Shown here: positions 43,555 to 52,629 of the stretch, in pieces
Numbering within the stretch: the stretch's first letter is position 1
How the letters are laid out: each line of letters starts with the position of its first letter
NCBI RefSeq assembly: GCF_018613835.1
Contig: NZ_JAGGPM010000017.1
Span: 62,655-126,654, forward strand
From: Arthrobacter sp. ISL-5
Lineage (GTDB): Bacteria; Actinomycetota; Actinomycetes; Actinomycetales; Micrococcaceae
Direction: 5' to 3'
DNA length: 64,000 bases
Translations under genes and position numbers: made by a program
The notes under the pieces: generated by a model
What the model was told of the DNA's origin: nothing
What the model saw: only the letters and a program-made list of their open reading frames with translations
Databases searched by the model: none

Positions 43555-44904
43555 ATGAAGTTTGCATCGTCAGCCAGGTTGGCGGCCGTTATGACAGCGG
43601 CAGCCGTGGCATTGACTGCCTGCGGAGGCGGCGGAAGCGACTCGGGGGGAGCCGTTGACGGCAAGGGCAAGAAGCTGAGTGTGCTGGTGGGCGTCAACGC
43701 CCACTACTCGGCCCAGCAGAAGGAATGGTTCAGCGATATCGGGGCTAAGTTCAAGGCGCAGACAGGCGCTGACATTGAATTCGAGACGTTCGCCTCGGCC
43801 AATGACGAACTGACCCGCATTCAAACCTCCGTCGTATCGGGGCAGGGGCCTGACGTCTACAGCCTCGGCACTACGTTTACGCCCACCGCCTATGCCACCC
43901 AGGCTTTCGTGACCCTGTCTGACGACGACTGGAAGAAGGTGGGCGGCAAGGACAGGTTCAACCCCGCCGCCCTCGGCATTTCCGGCCCCGACGCGGAGCA
44001 CCAGGCGGGCATTCCGTTCGTCAGCCGTCCGTTCGTCATGGCCTACAACAAAGAACTGCTGGCAGCCGCCGGAATCGAGAAGCCCGCCACCACGTGGGAC
44101 GAACTGGCCCAGCAGGCGAAGAAGCTCACCAACCCGGCAACCGGGACCTATGGCCTGGCCACCGGGTACAAGGACAACTTCGATCCCTGGAAGTTCATCT
44201 GGGCCATGTCAGTCCAGGCCGGCAATCCGCTGGTGGACGGCAAGACCCTGAAGCTTGACGACCCGTCCGTGAAGAAGGCGTACGAAACGTACTTCGGCTG
44301 GCTCACGAAGGACAAGGTTGTGGATCCCAGCGCCGTCGGTTGGAGCAACAGCAACGCCGTGGCCGCCTTTGCCGCCGGCAAGTCCGGTTACCTCATGATG
44401 ACCACGTCAAGCTCCGTCCCGACCCTTGAAAAGTCGGCCGTGGCAGGGAAGTACGCCTACGCCACCATGCCGACGACGGCTCCCGGAGAGGCTGCCCCGA
44501 AGGGCGACGGCGATAAGGCCGCCAGCATCCTTTCCGGCGACAACGTGGTGGTGGCGGACTACTCAAAGCAGAAGGACCTCGCCTTCGCTTACATCAAGCT
44601 CATCACCTCCAAGGAAGAGCAGCTGAACTACCAGAAGATCTTCGGTGACCTGCCCGCAAATGCCGAGGCCCTGAAGTCCCTGACCGATCCCAAGCTGAAG
44701 CCGGTGGTGGATGCCGCGGGCAAATCGAAGGCCACTCCGTTCACGGGGGCGTGGGGCGACATTCAGCTGGCCCTGCTCAACGTCACCGTCCAGTCGGTTC
44801 CGGACCTCTCGAACGGTTCCGTTGACGAATCCGGACTCCTGAACCGCATCGAGGACGCACAGACCAAAGGGCAAGCATCCCTCGACCGGGCCGCGAAGTC
44901 CTAG
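43555..44904 (+). CDS. ABC sugar-binding lipoprotein of the glucuronate locus
   Basis: A 449-residue family 1 solute-binding protein, with lipobox LTAC (Cys23) and a Gly-rich linker, then VGVNAHYSAQQKEWFSDIGAKFKAQTGADIEFETF and SGQGPDVYSLGTTFTPTAYA, typical of oligosaccharide or glycoside binders. ATG at 43555 is chosen because gaggagga is upstream. The ligand is inferred to be a glucuronide or uronate oligomer from the genes downstream. Confidence 0.88.
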   Translation: MKFASSARLAAVMTAAAVALTACGGGGSDSGGAVDGKGKKLSVLVGVNAHYSAQQKEWFSDIGAKFKAQTGADIEFETFASANDELTRIQTSVVSGQGPDVYSLGTTFTPTAYATQAFVTLSDDDWKKVGGKDRFNPAALGISGPDAEHQAGIPFVSRPFVMAYNKELLAAAGIEKPATTWDELAQQAKKLTNPATGTYGLATGYKDNFDPWKFIWAMSVQAGNPLVDGKTLKLDDPSVKKAYETYFGWLTKDKVVDPSAVGWSNSNAVAAFAAGKSGYLMMTTSSSVPTLEKSAVAGKYAYATMPTTAPGEAAPKGDGDKAASILSGDNVVVADYSKQKDLAFAYIKLITSKEEQLNYQKIFGDLPANAEALKSLTDPKLKPVVDAAGKSKATPFTGAWGDIQLALLNVTVQSVPDLSNGSVDESGLLNRIEDAQTKGQASLDRAAKS

Positions 44905-44916
44905 GCAGGAATTCCA

Positions 44917-45966
44917 ATGACCACCGATTCCTTCAAGGACCTGAGGACCGCGCCGCGGCCGCCTGCAGCGTTACCGCAAACGGCCGGGGCTGACCTGCCC
45001 TCGGGGCACGGCGCCGGCGCAACACCGGGGCACGACGGCCCGGCCAGGCCGCAGCGCAAGCCGGCCCGGCGCAAGGGGCTCAGCGAGCGGAACCGCCCGC
45101 TGTGGATGCTGATTCCCGGCGGCCTGCTGATGCTCGTCATCATTGTGGTGCCGCTGCTGCTCGGCATTTTCATGTCCGCGTTGAGCCTGGACCAATACAC
45201 GCTGCGCAAGTGGGTCAGTGCACCGTTCATCGGGGTGGAGAACTTCGTGGAGGCGCTGACCGCCTCACCGCTGCTTCATTCGGTCTGGCTCAGCGTGAGC
45301 TACTCCCTGATCGCCATGGTGGTCACCCTGCCGTTGGGCATTGCCGCCGCCGTCGCAACGCAGAACGCCTTCAGGGGCCGGGCGGTGGTCCGCTCTATCT
45401 TCCTGGTGCCGTACGTGCTGCCGTCCTTCGTGGTGGCTACGGTCTGGCGGACCATGTTCCAGCCGGACGGGGTCATCGATTCGGCCCTGGGCTCGGTCGG
45501 AATCGACGCCGGGCTGTGGCTCAACGGCCCGCAGACATTCTGGACGCTGGTCCTTGTCCAGATCTGGGCCTCGTGGCCGTTCATCTACCTGCTGGCCCTC
45601 TCCGGTCTGCAGTCCGTGGACCATGAGGTCCACGAGGCCTCGGCCCTGGACGGCGCACTGTGGTGGAACAAGCTCCGCTACGTCGTCTTCCCGTACCTGA
45701 AAGGACCGCTGGCGCTGGCGTTCCTGATCGGCATGCTGCACCACATCAACAACTTCACGCTGCCGTTCGTCCTGTTCGGCGTTCCCGCACCGGCCGACGT
45801 CGAGGTCCTCCCGATCCTGACGTACGTTACGAGTTTCCAAAGTTTCCGCTTCGGGCTCAGCGCGGCAATGGCGTTCGTGTCGCTGGTGCTGATTGCGATC
45901 CCGTTGTTCATCTACCTGCGCGCCGTGAAACTCGACGACGCCGAGACCCCCGGAGGCAAGAAGTGA
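44917..45966 (+). CDS. ABC sugar permease, first component
   Basis: A 349-residue permease. A long polar lead of about 60 residues (Pro/Ala/Gly-rich) precedes six membrane helices; the EAA loop reads EVHEASALDGALWWNKLRYVVFP. It forms the channel with the next gene product. The start codon is 12 bp after the binding-protein stop. Extension of the N-terminus beyond usual length is a mild oddity. Confidence 0.88.
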   Translation: MTTDSFKDLRTAPRPPAALPQTAGADLPSGHGAGATPGHDGPARPQRKPARRKGLSERNRPLWMLIPGGLLMLVIIVVPLLLGIFMSALSLDQYTLRKWVSAPFIGVENFVEALTASPLLHSVWLSVSYSLIAMVVTLPLGIAAAVATQNAFRGRAVVRSIFLVPYVLPSFVVATVWRTMFQPDGVIDSALGSVGIDAGLWLNGPQTFWTLVLVQIWASWPFIYLLALSGLQSVDHEVHEASALDGALWWNKLRYVVFPYLKGPLALAFLIGMLHHINNFTLPFVLFGVPAPADVEVLPILTYVTSFQSFRFGLSAAMAFVSLVLIAIPLFIYLRAVKLDDAETPGGKK

Positions 45967-46883
45967 CAGCTACCGCCACAGCCGAAAGGACCAGCGCGGC
46001 CCAGTCATTCCGTCCCGGTTCCAAGCGCCAGCACGAGGTGACCAGGCTGCTGCCCGGCCCCCTGCTGGCGGGCATCCTGGTGTTCCTCTGCGCCCTCGTC
46101 CTGATTCCGGTGGCCTACATCTTCCTGGCCTCCGTGAACTCGGACATCGGCGTCGCCAACGGCGAATTCCTGCCGTCCACCTTCTCGCTGGAGAACTACG
46201 GCAAGATCTGGTCCAGCGTCGGCCTCGCCACGGGCCTGGCGAACAGCGTCGTCGTGGCGGGAATGACAGCCGTTGTCTCGGCCGCCCTCTCGATCGCCAC
46301 GGCCTACGTGCTGGTCCGCTACCAGTTCCGCGGACGGCTGACCGCATTGCGCGGGCTGCTGGCTCTGCAGTCCGTACCGGGAACCCTCATGGTGCTGCCG
46401 GTGTTCGTCCTGTTCTCGTCATCGGCAAGTTACCTGGGCGTTCAGGTGATCGGGACGCAGTGGGGCCTGTTCATCACCTACCTGACCTTTGCGATGCCGT
46501 TCTCCACGTGGGTCATGGTCACCTACCTGCGCGGCCTTCCGCGGGAGCTGGAGGAAGCGGCCCGGATCGACGGGGCCAGCAACGTCGGGGTGCTCGTTCG
46601 GATCATCCTTCCGCTCAGCTGGCCCGGGATCGTGGTGTCCGGAATCTTCGCCTTCCTCCTGGGGTGGAACGACGTCCTGTTCGCCTCGGTGATGACCCGG
46701 CCGGAAAGCCAGACAGCCGCCGTCGCGCTCCAGGTCTTCGGTGCCTCGCAGGAAGGCGGCGCGATCCCGTTGTATGGCCAGATGATGGCGGCCTCGCTCG
46801 TGTGCGCGGCCCCGGTGGTCATCCTTTACCTCATTTTCCAGCGATACCTAGTAGGCGGACTCACCGCCGGAGGAGTCAAATAG
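45963..46883 (+). CDS. ABC sugar permease, second component
   Basis: A 306-residue MalG-type permease with the EAA loop ELEEAARIDGASNVGVLVRIILP and the ending FQRYLVGGLTAGGVK. GTG start in a GTGA overlap with the first permease. As in the alpha-glucoside system, no ATPase gene is in the cluster, so a shared MsiK-type ATPase is expected. Confidence 0.88.
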   Translation: MTATATAERTSAAQSFRPGSKRQHEVTRLLPGPLLAGILVFLCALVLIPVAYIFLASVNSDIGVANGEFLPSTFSLENYGKIWSSVGLATGLANSVVVAGMTAVVSAALSIATAYVLVRYQFRGRLTALRGLLALQSVPGTLMVLPVFVLFSSSASYLGVQVIGTQWGLFITYLTFAMPFSTWVMVTYLRGLPRELEEAARIDGASNVGVLVRIILPLSWPGIVVSGIFAFLLGWNDVLFASVMTRPESQTAAVALQVFGASQEGGAIPLYGQMMAASLVCAAPVVILYLIFQRYLVGGLTAGGVK

Positions 46884-46884
46884 C

Positions 46885-47733
46885 ATGACCGGATCGAAAA
46901 CTGTTGAGTGGACGCTTTCAGGCTTCGGAGACGAGATCGACGACGACCCCGTGATTCAGATCGCGGTGCTGCAGGCCCTGGGGGCCAACCACATTGAAGT
47001 CCGCAGCGCGTGGGGCACCAACATCGTGGATCTCGACGGCGATCAACTGGACCGCCTCAAAGCGTTGCTCGACGCTGCGGGCATGTCGGTCTCGGCGATC
47101 GCGTCCCCGATCGGCAAGGTTGACGTGTCATTGCCCGTGGCGCACGAGGTGGAGCGGCTCCGGCGCGCGGCCAACGCGGCCAGGGTCCTGGATGCCCGCT
47201 ACATCCGCATCTTTTCTTTCTACTACGGCGGGGACGTGGCCGTTGAAAGCATCCGGGACGACGTCATGGAGCGCATGCGCGCCCTGGCCGCCGTCGCCGA
47301 AGAGAGCGGCGTGATCCTGCTGCACGAGAACGAGAAGGACATCTTCGGCGATATCCCGGAACGCGTCCTGGACATCATCGAAACGGTCGGGTCGCCGGCA
47401 CTTAAGGTGGCCTGGGACGCAGCCAACTTTGTCCAGGTCGGCGTGAAGCCTTTCGACGAGGCATACGCCAAGCTACGCCCGCACCTTGAGTATCTTCAGG
47501 TGAAGGACGCGCGCTTCGAGGATTCCTCCGTGGTGCCCGCGGGGGAGGGCGACGGCGACCTGCTGCGCACGGTCGAGGCGCTTAAGGCGGACGGCTACAC
47601 CGGCTACGCGAGCCTTGAACCGCACCTCGCCGGAGCCCACGGCCTGGGCGGATTCTCCGGACCGACTGCCTTCGGCATCGCTGCCCGGGCGTTTGCCAAG
47701 GTGCTGAACGAAGCAGGAGTTGGAGCCAAGTGA
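46885..47733 (+). CDS. Sugar isomerase/epimerase-like TIM barrel 1
   Basis: A 282-residue protein of the xylose isomerase-like/AP endonuclease 2 superfamily. Metal-binding residues are seen in VILLHENEKDIFGD, LKVAWDAANFVQVG, LQVKDARFED, and the C-terminal ASLEPHLAG. Real reactions in this family include epimerisation of keto-sugars and lyase cleavage of 3-keto-glycosides. It follows the permease gene by one base and the next gene overlaps it, so it belongs to the import operon. Confidence 0.82.
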   Translation: MTGSKTVEWTLSGFGDEIDDDPVIQIAVLQALGANHIEVRSAWGTNIVDLDGDQLDRLKALLDAAGMSVSAIASPIGKVDVSLPVAHEVERLRRAANAARVLDARYIRIFSFYYGGDVAVESIRDDVMERMRALAAVAEESGVILLHENEKDIFGDIPERVLDIIETVGSPALKVAWDAANFVQVGVKPFDEAYAKLRPHLEYLQVKDARFEDSSVVPAGEGDGDLLRTVEALKADGYTGYASLEPHLAGAHGLGGFSGPTAFGIAARAFAKVLNEAGVGAK

Positions 47734-48941
47734 GCAAGGACGACATGAGCACGAATACCCAAGTTTCCCCAACGCAGCTTCGCGTGGCGATCGCCGGCTG
47801 CGGCGTCATCGGCCGGACGCACGCTGCAGCCGTGCGGGAGTTGCCGGAACTGCTGGTCACAGCCCTCATCGATGAAGTCGCCGAGGCGTCTGAGGCCCTG
47901 GCGGCCTGGGTCGAGGAAGACGGGACGCCGCGGCCTGCGACGTTCCGCACGCTCGCCGGTGCCCTAGCCGGTTCGGCGGTGGATCTGGTGATCATCGCCA
48001 CGCCGAGCGGGCTCCACATCGAGCAGGCACTGGAAGTCCTCGAGGCCGGCAAGCACGTGGTGATAGAGAAACCGCTGGACGTCAGCCTGGACCGTGCGAA
48101 CGAGATCCTGGCCGCGGCCGCGGAAGCGGAAGCCAAGGGCCTCGTGGCGAGCGTGATCAGCCAGCACCGCTTCGATCCCGCAAGCAGGGCCGTCGACAAG
48201 GCCCGGCGGGCCGGCCGGTTCGGACGGCTGACCTCCGCCATCGCCTCTGTCAGCTGGTGGCGGAGCCAGGGCTATTACGACTCCGGTGCCTGGCGCGGTA
48301 CCTGGGCCATGGACGGCGGCGGTGCCGTCATGAACCAGGGCGTCCACACCGTTGACCTGCTCCTGTGGTTCCTCGGCCGCCCCGTTGAGATCAGCGCCAA
48401 GACCGCACTTCTGGCGCACGACGGCCTTGAAGTCGAGGACACCGCGGTGGCAACAGTGACCTTTGAATCGGGCGCGCTCGCCGTGCTGCACGCCACTACG
48501 GCCGCCTATCCGGGCCTGACGGTGCGGCTGCAGGTGATGGGCACTAAGGGGTCCGCCGTGGTCGACAACGACCACCTCGAGTACTTCCACGCCGCGGACG
48601 CCGCGGACAATGCGGAAAGCAGCATGGGCCTGCTCGGCGGCGGCAACCAGGCGGCCGACGAACTTGCCAAATACCCCGAGGAGCGGGTGGAGGCCCTGGA
48701 CCCGACCGTGTACCCGGCCGGCCACGTCAGGCAGTACCGCGACATCGTGGAGGCAATCAGGCAGGGTCGCCCCGCTGGCGTCACCATCCGGGACGCCGTC
48801 ACGGCGCTGGCGACGGTGCGGGCCCTTTACCTCTCGTCAACGCTCGGGCAGCCCGTGCGGATAGCCGACGTCCTGGACGGAAAGTACAACGACACCGAGG
48901 TGCGGACCGGCAGCGGCCACCTCGAGGAGGTTCCGGCATGA
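47730..48941 (+). CDS. Gfo/Idh/MocA-family sugar dehydrogenase
   Basis: A 403-residue NAD(P)-dependent dehydrogenase with the Rossmann motif VAIAGCGVIGRTHAAAV (19-35), the EKP motif VVIEKPLDVS with Lys114, and GGAVMNQGVHTVDLLLWFLG with the catalytic His. Proteins of this family oxidise sugars or glycosides, often at C3. GTG start overlaps the isomerase gene by 4 bp; an ATG 15 bp further is also possible. It lies between two TIM-barrel genes. Confidence 0.85.
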   Translation: MSKDDMSTNTQVSPTQLRVAIAGCGVIGRTHAAAVRELPELLVTALIDEVAEASEALAAWVEEDGTPRPATFRTLAGALAGSAVDLVIIATPSGLHIEQALEVLEAGKHVVIEKPLDVSLDRANEILAAAAEAEAKGLVASVISQHRFDPASRAVDKARRAGRFGRLTSAIASVSWWRSQGYYDSGAWRGTWAMDGGGAVMNQGVHTVDLLLWFLGRPVEISAKTALLAHDGLEVEDTAVATVTFESGALAVLHATTAAYPGLTVRLQVMGTKGSAVVDNDHLEYFHAADAADNAESSMGLLGGGNQAADELAKYPEERVEALDPTVYPAGHVRQYRDIVEAIRQGRPAGVTIRDAVTALATVRALYLSSTLGQPVRIADVLDGKYNDTEVRTGSGHLEEVPA

Positions 48942-49846
48942 AGTTCTCGGTGTTCACTGCCTCCACCCCGGAGTGGTCTCCCGCGGAGGCCGCCGCACAG
49001 TTGTCCGCCCAGGGCTGGGACGGCATCGAATGGCGGGTCACGGACCAGCCGGAAGCCGCCGAGCCTGGCTTCTGGGCAGGCAACCGCGCCACCTGGCCCA
49101 TGACGGGGCTGGAAGATCTCCTTCCGGAGATCGCCCGGATCACCGCGGACGCCGGCCTGGAATTCTCGGGGCTGGGAGGCTACGCCCCCTGCGACAACCA
49201 CGACGACGTCGAACGCATGCTTGCGGCCACGGCCGCCTTGGGTGCGCGGCAGGTCCGGGTCAACGTCCTGCCGCTGGGGAATTCGACCAAGGGCGGACAG
49301 GAAGCCAGCGGACGGCCGTACCCTGAGCTGTTCGCCGAGACCCGGGAACACTATGAATGGGTCGCGTCGCGGGCGGCACACCATGGGGTGAAGGCTCTCG
49401 TGGAGCTCCACCACGGGACTGTCACGGCCTCGGCGTCGTCCGCACGCCGGCTTCTTGACGGGCTGGACCCACAGCACGTGGGCGTCATCCACGACCTTGG
49501 GAACCTGCTCATTGAGGGCTGGGAGTCTCCGCTCCCGGCACTGCAGCTCCTGGGCCCCTACCTTGCCCACGTTCACGTGAAAAATGCCCGCTGGGTCCGC
49601 AGCTCCGGCCGCGACGAGGCAGGCGGTGCCGTGTGGCAGAGCGAGTGGGCCCCGCTGGCCGAGGGGCAGGGCAGCGTCCTGGGCTACTTCCGGGCCCTGG
49701 CAGATGCAGGTTACGACGGCTGGGCCACCGTCGAGGATTTCTCCACCGAAGTCCCGCTGGCCGGCCGCACCGCCGGCAACCTGCACTACCTGCGCCGGGC
49801 CGCCGAGCTGGCCGGAATTCCGGTCGGCACGGGAGCTGCCGCCTAG
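48938..49846 (+). CDS. Sugar isomerase/epimerase-like TIM barrel 2
   Basis: A 302-residue xylose isomerase-like protein with metal residues in KALVELHHGTVTAS, VGVIHDLGNLLIEG, HVHVKNARW and ATVEDFSTE. It is distinct from the first barrel (only the scaffold matches). ATGA overlap with the dehydrogenase gene; last gene of the first transcription unit. Function is inferred to be linked to the dehydrogenase product. Confidence 0.82.
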   Translation: MKFSVFTASTPEWSPAEAAAQLSAQGWDGIEWRVTDQPEAAEPGFWAGNRATWPMTGLEDLLPEIARITADAGLEFSGLGGYAPCDNHDDVERMLAATAALGARQVRVNVLPLGNSTKGGQEASGRPYPELFAETREHYEWVASRAAHHGVKALVELHHGTVTASASSARRLLDGLDPQHVGVIHDLGNLLIEGWESPLPALQLLGPYLAHVHVKNARWVRSSGRDEAGGAVWQSEWAPLAEGQGSVLGYFRALADAGYDGWATVEDFSTEVPLAGRTAGNLHYLRRAAELAGIPVGTGAAA

Positions 49847-49876
49847 AGGCCGGCTCAACGGAACTGTGCAGTGCGT

Positions 49877-49952
49877 CAGCCGGTTGCCGGTGGCAGCGGG
49901 TATGCGCCCGGGAAATCCCGCGTCGCGCCCGGCTGAATCCGGCAACCGGCTG
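49877..49952. promoter_or_regulatory. Inverted repeat with operator-like cores before LacI 2
   Basis: The 14-bp arms cagccggttgccgg (49877-49890) and ccggcaaccggctg (49939-49952) are exact complements, separated by 48 bp. Each holds GGCAACCGGcTG, matching the core of the compound operators in this locus. They lie 59-134 bp before the second LacI start, so DNA looping or autoregulation is possible; the arms could also form an RNA hairpin ending the upstream unit. Confidence 0.55.
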
Positions 49953-50010
49953 CCTTGGCGTAGGATCGGCACGTCAGACAGCACCGCAGCACGGAACGGG
50001 CCTCCTCACC

Positions 50011-51054
50011 ATGGCGAAGACTTCCAAAACGGCCGGCAGCAAGGCCACCATCTATGACATCGCCAAACTGGCCGGCGTCAATCCGTCAACGGTTTCCCGG
50101 GCCCTCGGCAAGCCGGGCCGCGTCAGCGCCAAGACCCAGAAGCTTGTCGAGGATGCCGCAGCGGAGTTGAACTACAGCGTGAATCCCTTCGCCAGGGCGC
50201 TTCCAACCGGCCGGACCAACACGTTCGGCCTCATCGTCTCGGACATCACCAACCCCATCTACTTCGACATCATCCGCGGAGCGGAGGCCGCGGCCTCCCT
50301 GAGCGGCTTCACCATGGTCCTGGCGGAGTCGGCCGAATCCGCGGACACCGAACTGACAGTCGCCCGGCGGATGCTCCCCGCGACCGATGGGGTCATCCTG
50401 GCCAGCCCGCGCATGCCCGATTCCCGGATCCGCGAACTCGCCGAAGGCAAGCCGGTGGTGGTCATCAACCGCAGCGTCGAAGGCATCGGATCAGTCGTGC
50501 CCGACGTCGATCCCGGCATCGGCGAGGCCGTCCGGCACCTCGCCGCGAACGGCCACCGCAAGCTGGCCTTCGTTGGCGGACCGAAGCAGTCGTGGATGGC
50601 CGCGCGGCGCTGGGAGAGCTTCCGGGCGGCCTGCGAGTGGTCCCATCTGGTCTCCGTGCTGCTGCCGGCGGCTTCGCCCACGCTCGACGGCGGACGCCGC
50701 GCCGCCCGCGAGGTGATCGGCTCCGGGGCAACCTCGGCCCTCTGCTACAACGACCTGCTGGCCATCGGCCTGATGCGGGAGCTCCAGGCGGCGTCGGTCA
50801 AGGTTCCGGACGAATTCAGCATTATCGGATTCGACAACATCTTCGGCTCGGACTTCACCACGCCGCAGCTCTCCACCATCGCCTCGCCCCTGCGCGAATG
50901 CGGTGCCGCCGCACTGGAACTGCTGCTGGCAGCGCTGCCGGACACGGCAGCCGCAACCGGCAAACCCGCGCCGTCGGCCCGGCCGCTGGAGCTGCGGACC
51001 ACCCTCGTGGCGCGGGGCTCAAGCGGGCGCCTGCTGGCCTCCAGCACCGGCTGA
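50011..51054 (+). CDS. LacI-family regulator 2 of the glucuronate locus
   Basis: A 347-residue LacI/GalR protein: ATIYDIAKLAGVNPSTVSRALGKPGRVSAKTQKL, hinge NYSVNPFARALPTGRT, and the ligand domain with FGLIVSDITNPIYFDIIRGAEAA, LAFVGGPKQSWMAARRW, and FSIIGFDNIFGSDF. It shares several of these segments with LacI 1, suggesting an old duplication. ATG at 50011 has only a weak ribosome site. Operator-like sites stand on both sides of the gene. Confidence 0.9.
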   Translation: MAKTSKTAGSKATIYDIAKLAGVNPSTVSRALGKPGRVSAKTQKLVEDAAAELNYSVNPFARALPTGRTNTFGLIVSDITNPIYFDIIRGAEAAASLSGFTMVLAESAESADTELTVARRMLPATDGVILASPRMPDSRIRELAEGKPVVVINRSVEGIGSVVPDVDPGIGEAVRHLAANGHRKLAFVGGPKQSWMAARRWESFRAACEWSHLVSVLLPAASPTLDGGRRAAREVIGSGATSALCYNDLLAIGLMRELQAASVKVPDEFSIIGFDNIFGSDFTTPQLSTIASPLRECGAAALELLLAALPDTAAATGKPAPSARPLELRTTLVARGSSGRLLASSTG

Positions 51055-51066
51055 GCCCACACCCTG

Positions 51067-51132
51067 CCCAACTAGGTAGCAGTAGGTGTCGTTATGGAGC
51101 CCCATAACGACACCTACTGCTACCTAGTTGGG
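51067..51132. terminator. 31-bp perfect hairpin
   Basis: Arms at 51067-51097 and 51102-51132 are exact complements over 31 bp with a 4-nt loop. The core reads taggtagcagtaggtgtcg and its complement. It begins 13 bp after the LacI stop and so serves as a terminator, but it is far longer than any terminator needs and AT-richer than its surroundings. Confidence 0.75.
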
Positions 51133-51172
51133 AACTATCGTCCCCGCAACGGCACTGACTCTGGCAATGCGA

Positions 51173-51198
51173 TGGCAAGTTTTGGCAACCGGTTGACA
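51173..51198. promoter_or_regulatory. Compound LacI operator before uxaC
   Basis: TGGCAAGTTT (51173-51182) followed by TGGCAACCGGTTGACA (51183-51198), a near-palindrome around CG. It has the same two-part form as 43442-43467 and lies 31 bp before the uxaC start. Confidence 0.75.
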
Positions 51199-51228
51199 AA
51201 AAGTTGCCGGAACGCCGATTATTGATCC

Positions 51229-52629
51229 ATGTCACAGTCGATCGCCGTCAACCCAGACAGGCTCCTGCCCGCCGACCCGGGAACGCGCAGCATCGCGCGC
51301 TCGCTGCTGGGCCGGGTCCAGGACCTCCCCATCCTCTCCCCGCACGGGCACGTTGACGCCGCCGTCATCGAGCAGAACACCCCCTTCCCGGATCCTGCAG
51401 CGCTCCTCGTGAGTCCCGACCACTACGTCACCCGGCTGATTCATGCGTCCGGCGTGCCGTTCGAGCAACTGCGTGCGGGCGGCAATACGGGGCCGCGCGA
51501 CGTCTGGCGGGCGTTCTGCAGGGCTTGGCCGCTGTTTGAAGGAACAGCCTCCGGATACTGGCTGCGGACCCAGCTCGTGAGTGTTTTCGGTGTGGATGCC
51601 GAGCTGAGTGCCGAAGCCGCCGACGCCAGCTATGACGCCATCGCTGCACGGCTTGCCGAGCCCGGCTTCCGGCCGCGGGAACTGTTTAAGGACTTCAATA
51701 TCGAAGTGCTCGCAACCACCGATGATCCCCTTGACTCGCTGGCAAGCCACACGGCGATCACTGCGGATCCCACGTTCCACGGCCGCGTCCTGCCCACGTT
51801 CCGCCCCGACGCCTACCTCGACATTGCCCATCCTGCCTGGGCCGGCAACGTCGAGCGCCTGATTGCTGAAGCCGGTGACGGAACGGACGGCTATGCCGGC
51901 TACATCACGGCCCTCGAAAACCGGCGCCGCCACTTCGTGGAGCACGGTGCCGTGTCCGCGGACCATGGCGTCAGGACCCCGGCAACACTCAAACTTGATG
52001 CGGCCGGGGCGGCACGGCTGTTCGATCTCGCCCGCGCCGGCCAGGCCACGCCGGCGGACCGCGACGCGTTCGAAGCCCACATGATGTACCAGATGGCGCG
52101 GATGTCGGTGGAGGACGGGCTCGTCATGACCATCCACCCCGGATCCTTCCGCAACCACCACGAGCCCACCTTCAAGGCCTTCGGCGCCGATACCGGCCAC
52201 GACATACCCGTCGCCACCAACTACACGGAGGCGATCCGCCCCCTGCTGCAGGACTTCGGCACCGCGAAGGACTTCCATCTGGTGCTGTTCACTCTTGATG
52301 AGACTGTGTTTTCCCGGGAGCTCGCGCCCCTGGCAGGCTTCTACCCGGCGGTCTACCTCGGCGCACCGTGGTGGTTCCTGGACGCCCCCGACGCCATGCT
52401 CCGGTTCCGCTCGGCGGTCACCGAAACCGCTGGCTTCTACCGGTCCTCCGGATTCATCGACGACACGCGGGCGTTCTGCTCCATCCCGGCCAGGCATGAC
52501 GCCTCCCGCCGGATCGAAGCGTCCTTCCTTGCGCGCCTCGTCGCCGAGCACCGCATCAGCGAAGCTCGCGCGCATGAACTGATCGTCGACGTCGTTGACG
52601 GTTCGCCGCGGCGGGTCTTCAAACTATGA
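51229..52629 (+). CDS. uxaC: Glucuronate (uronate) isomerase
   Basis: A 466-residue uronate isomerase of the amidohydrolase fold, turning D-glucuronate into D-fructuronate (and galacturonate into tagaturonate). LPILSPHGHVDAAVIEQN near the start holds the metal-site His pair; EVLATTDDPLDSLASH, VLPTFRPD and VYLGAPWWFLDAPDAMLRFR follow in family order. Length is normal. The ATG has no strong ribosome site. The next gene overlaps it. Confidence 0.93.
   Translation: MSQSIAVNPDRLLPADPGTRSIARSLLGRVQDLPILSPHGHVDAAVIEQNTPFPDPAALLVSPDHYVTRLIHASGVPFEQLRAGGNTGPRDVWRAFCRAWPLFEGTASGYWLRTQLVSVFGVDAELSAEAADASYDAIAARLAEPGFRPRELFKDFNIEVLATTDDPLDSLASHTAITADPTFHGRVLPTFRPDAYLDIAHPAWAGNVERLIAEAGDGTDGYAGYITALENRRRHFVEHGAVSADHGVRTPATLKLDAAGAARLFDLARAGQATPADRDAFEAHMMYQMARMSVEDGLVMTIHPGSFRNHHEPTFKAFGADTGHDIPVATNYTEAIRPLLQDFGTAKDFHLVLFTLDETVFSRELAPLAGFYPAVYLGAPWWFLDAPDAMLRFRSAVTETAGFYRSSGFIDDTRAFCSIPARHDASRRIEASFLARLVAEHRISEARAHELIVDVVDGSPRRVFKL

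Noticed and set aside
51232..52575. A 447-codon open frame opposite uxaC.
   Set aside because: uxaC has all family motifs on the plus strand; the opposite frame follows from third-position GC bias.
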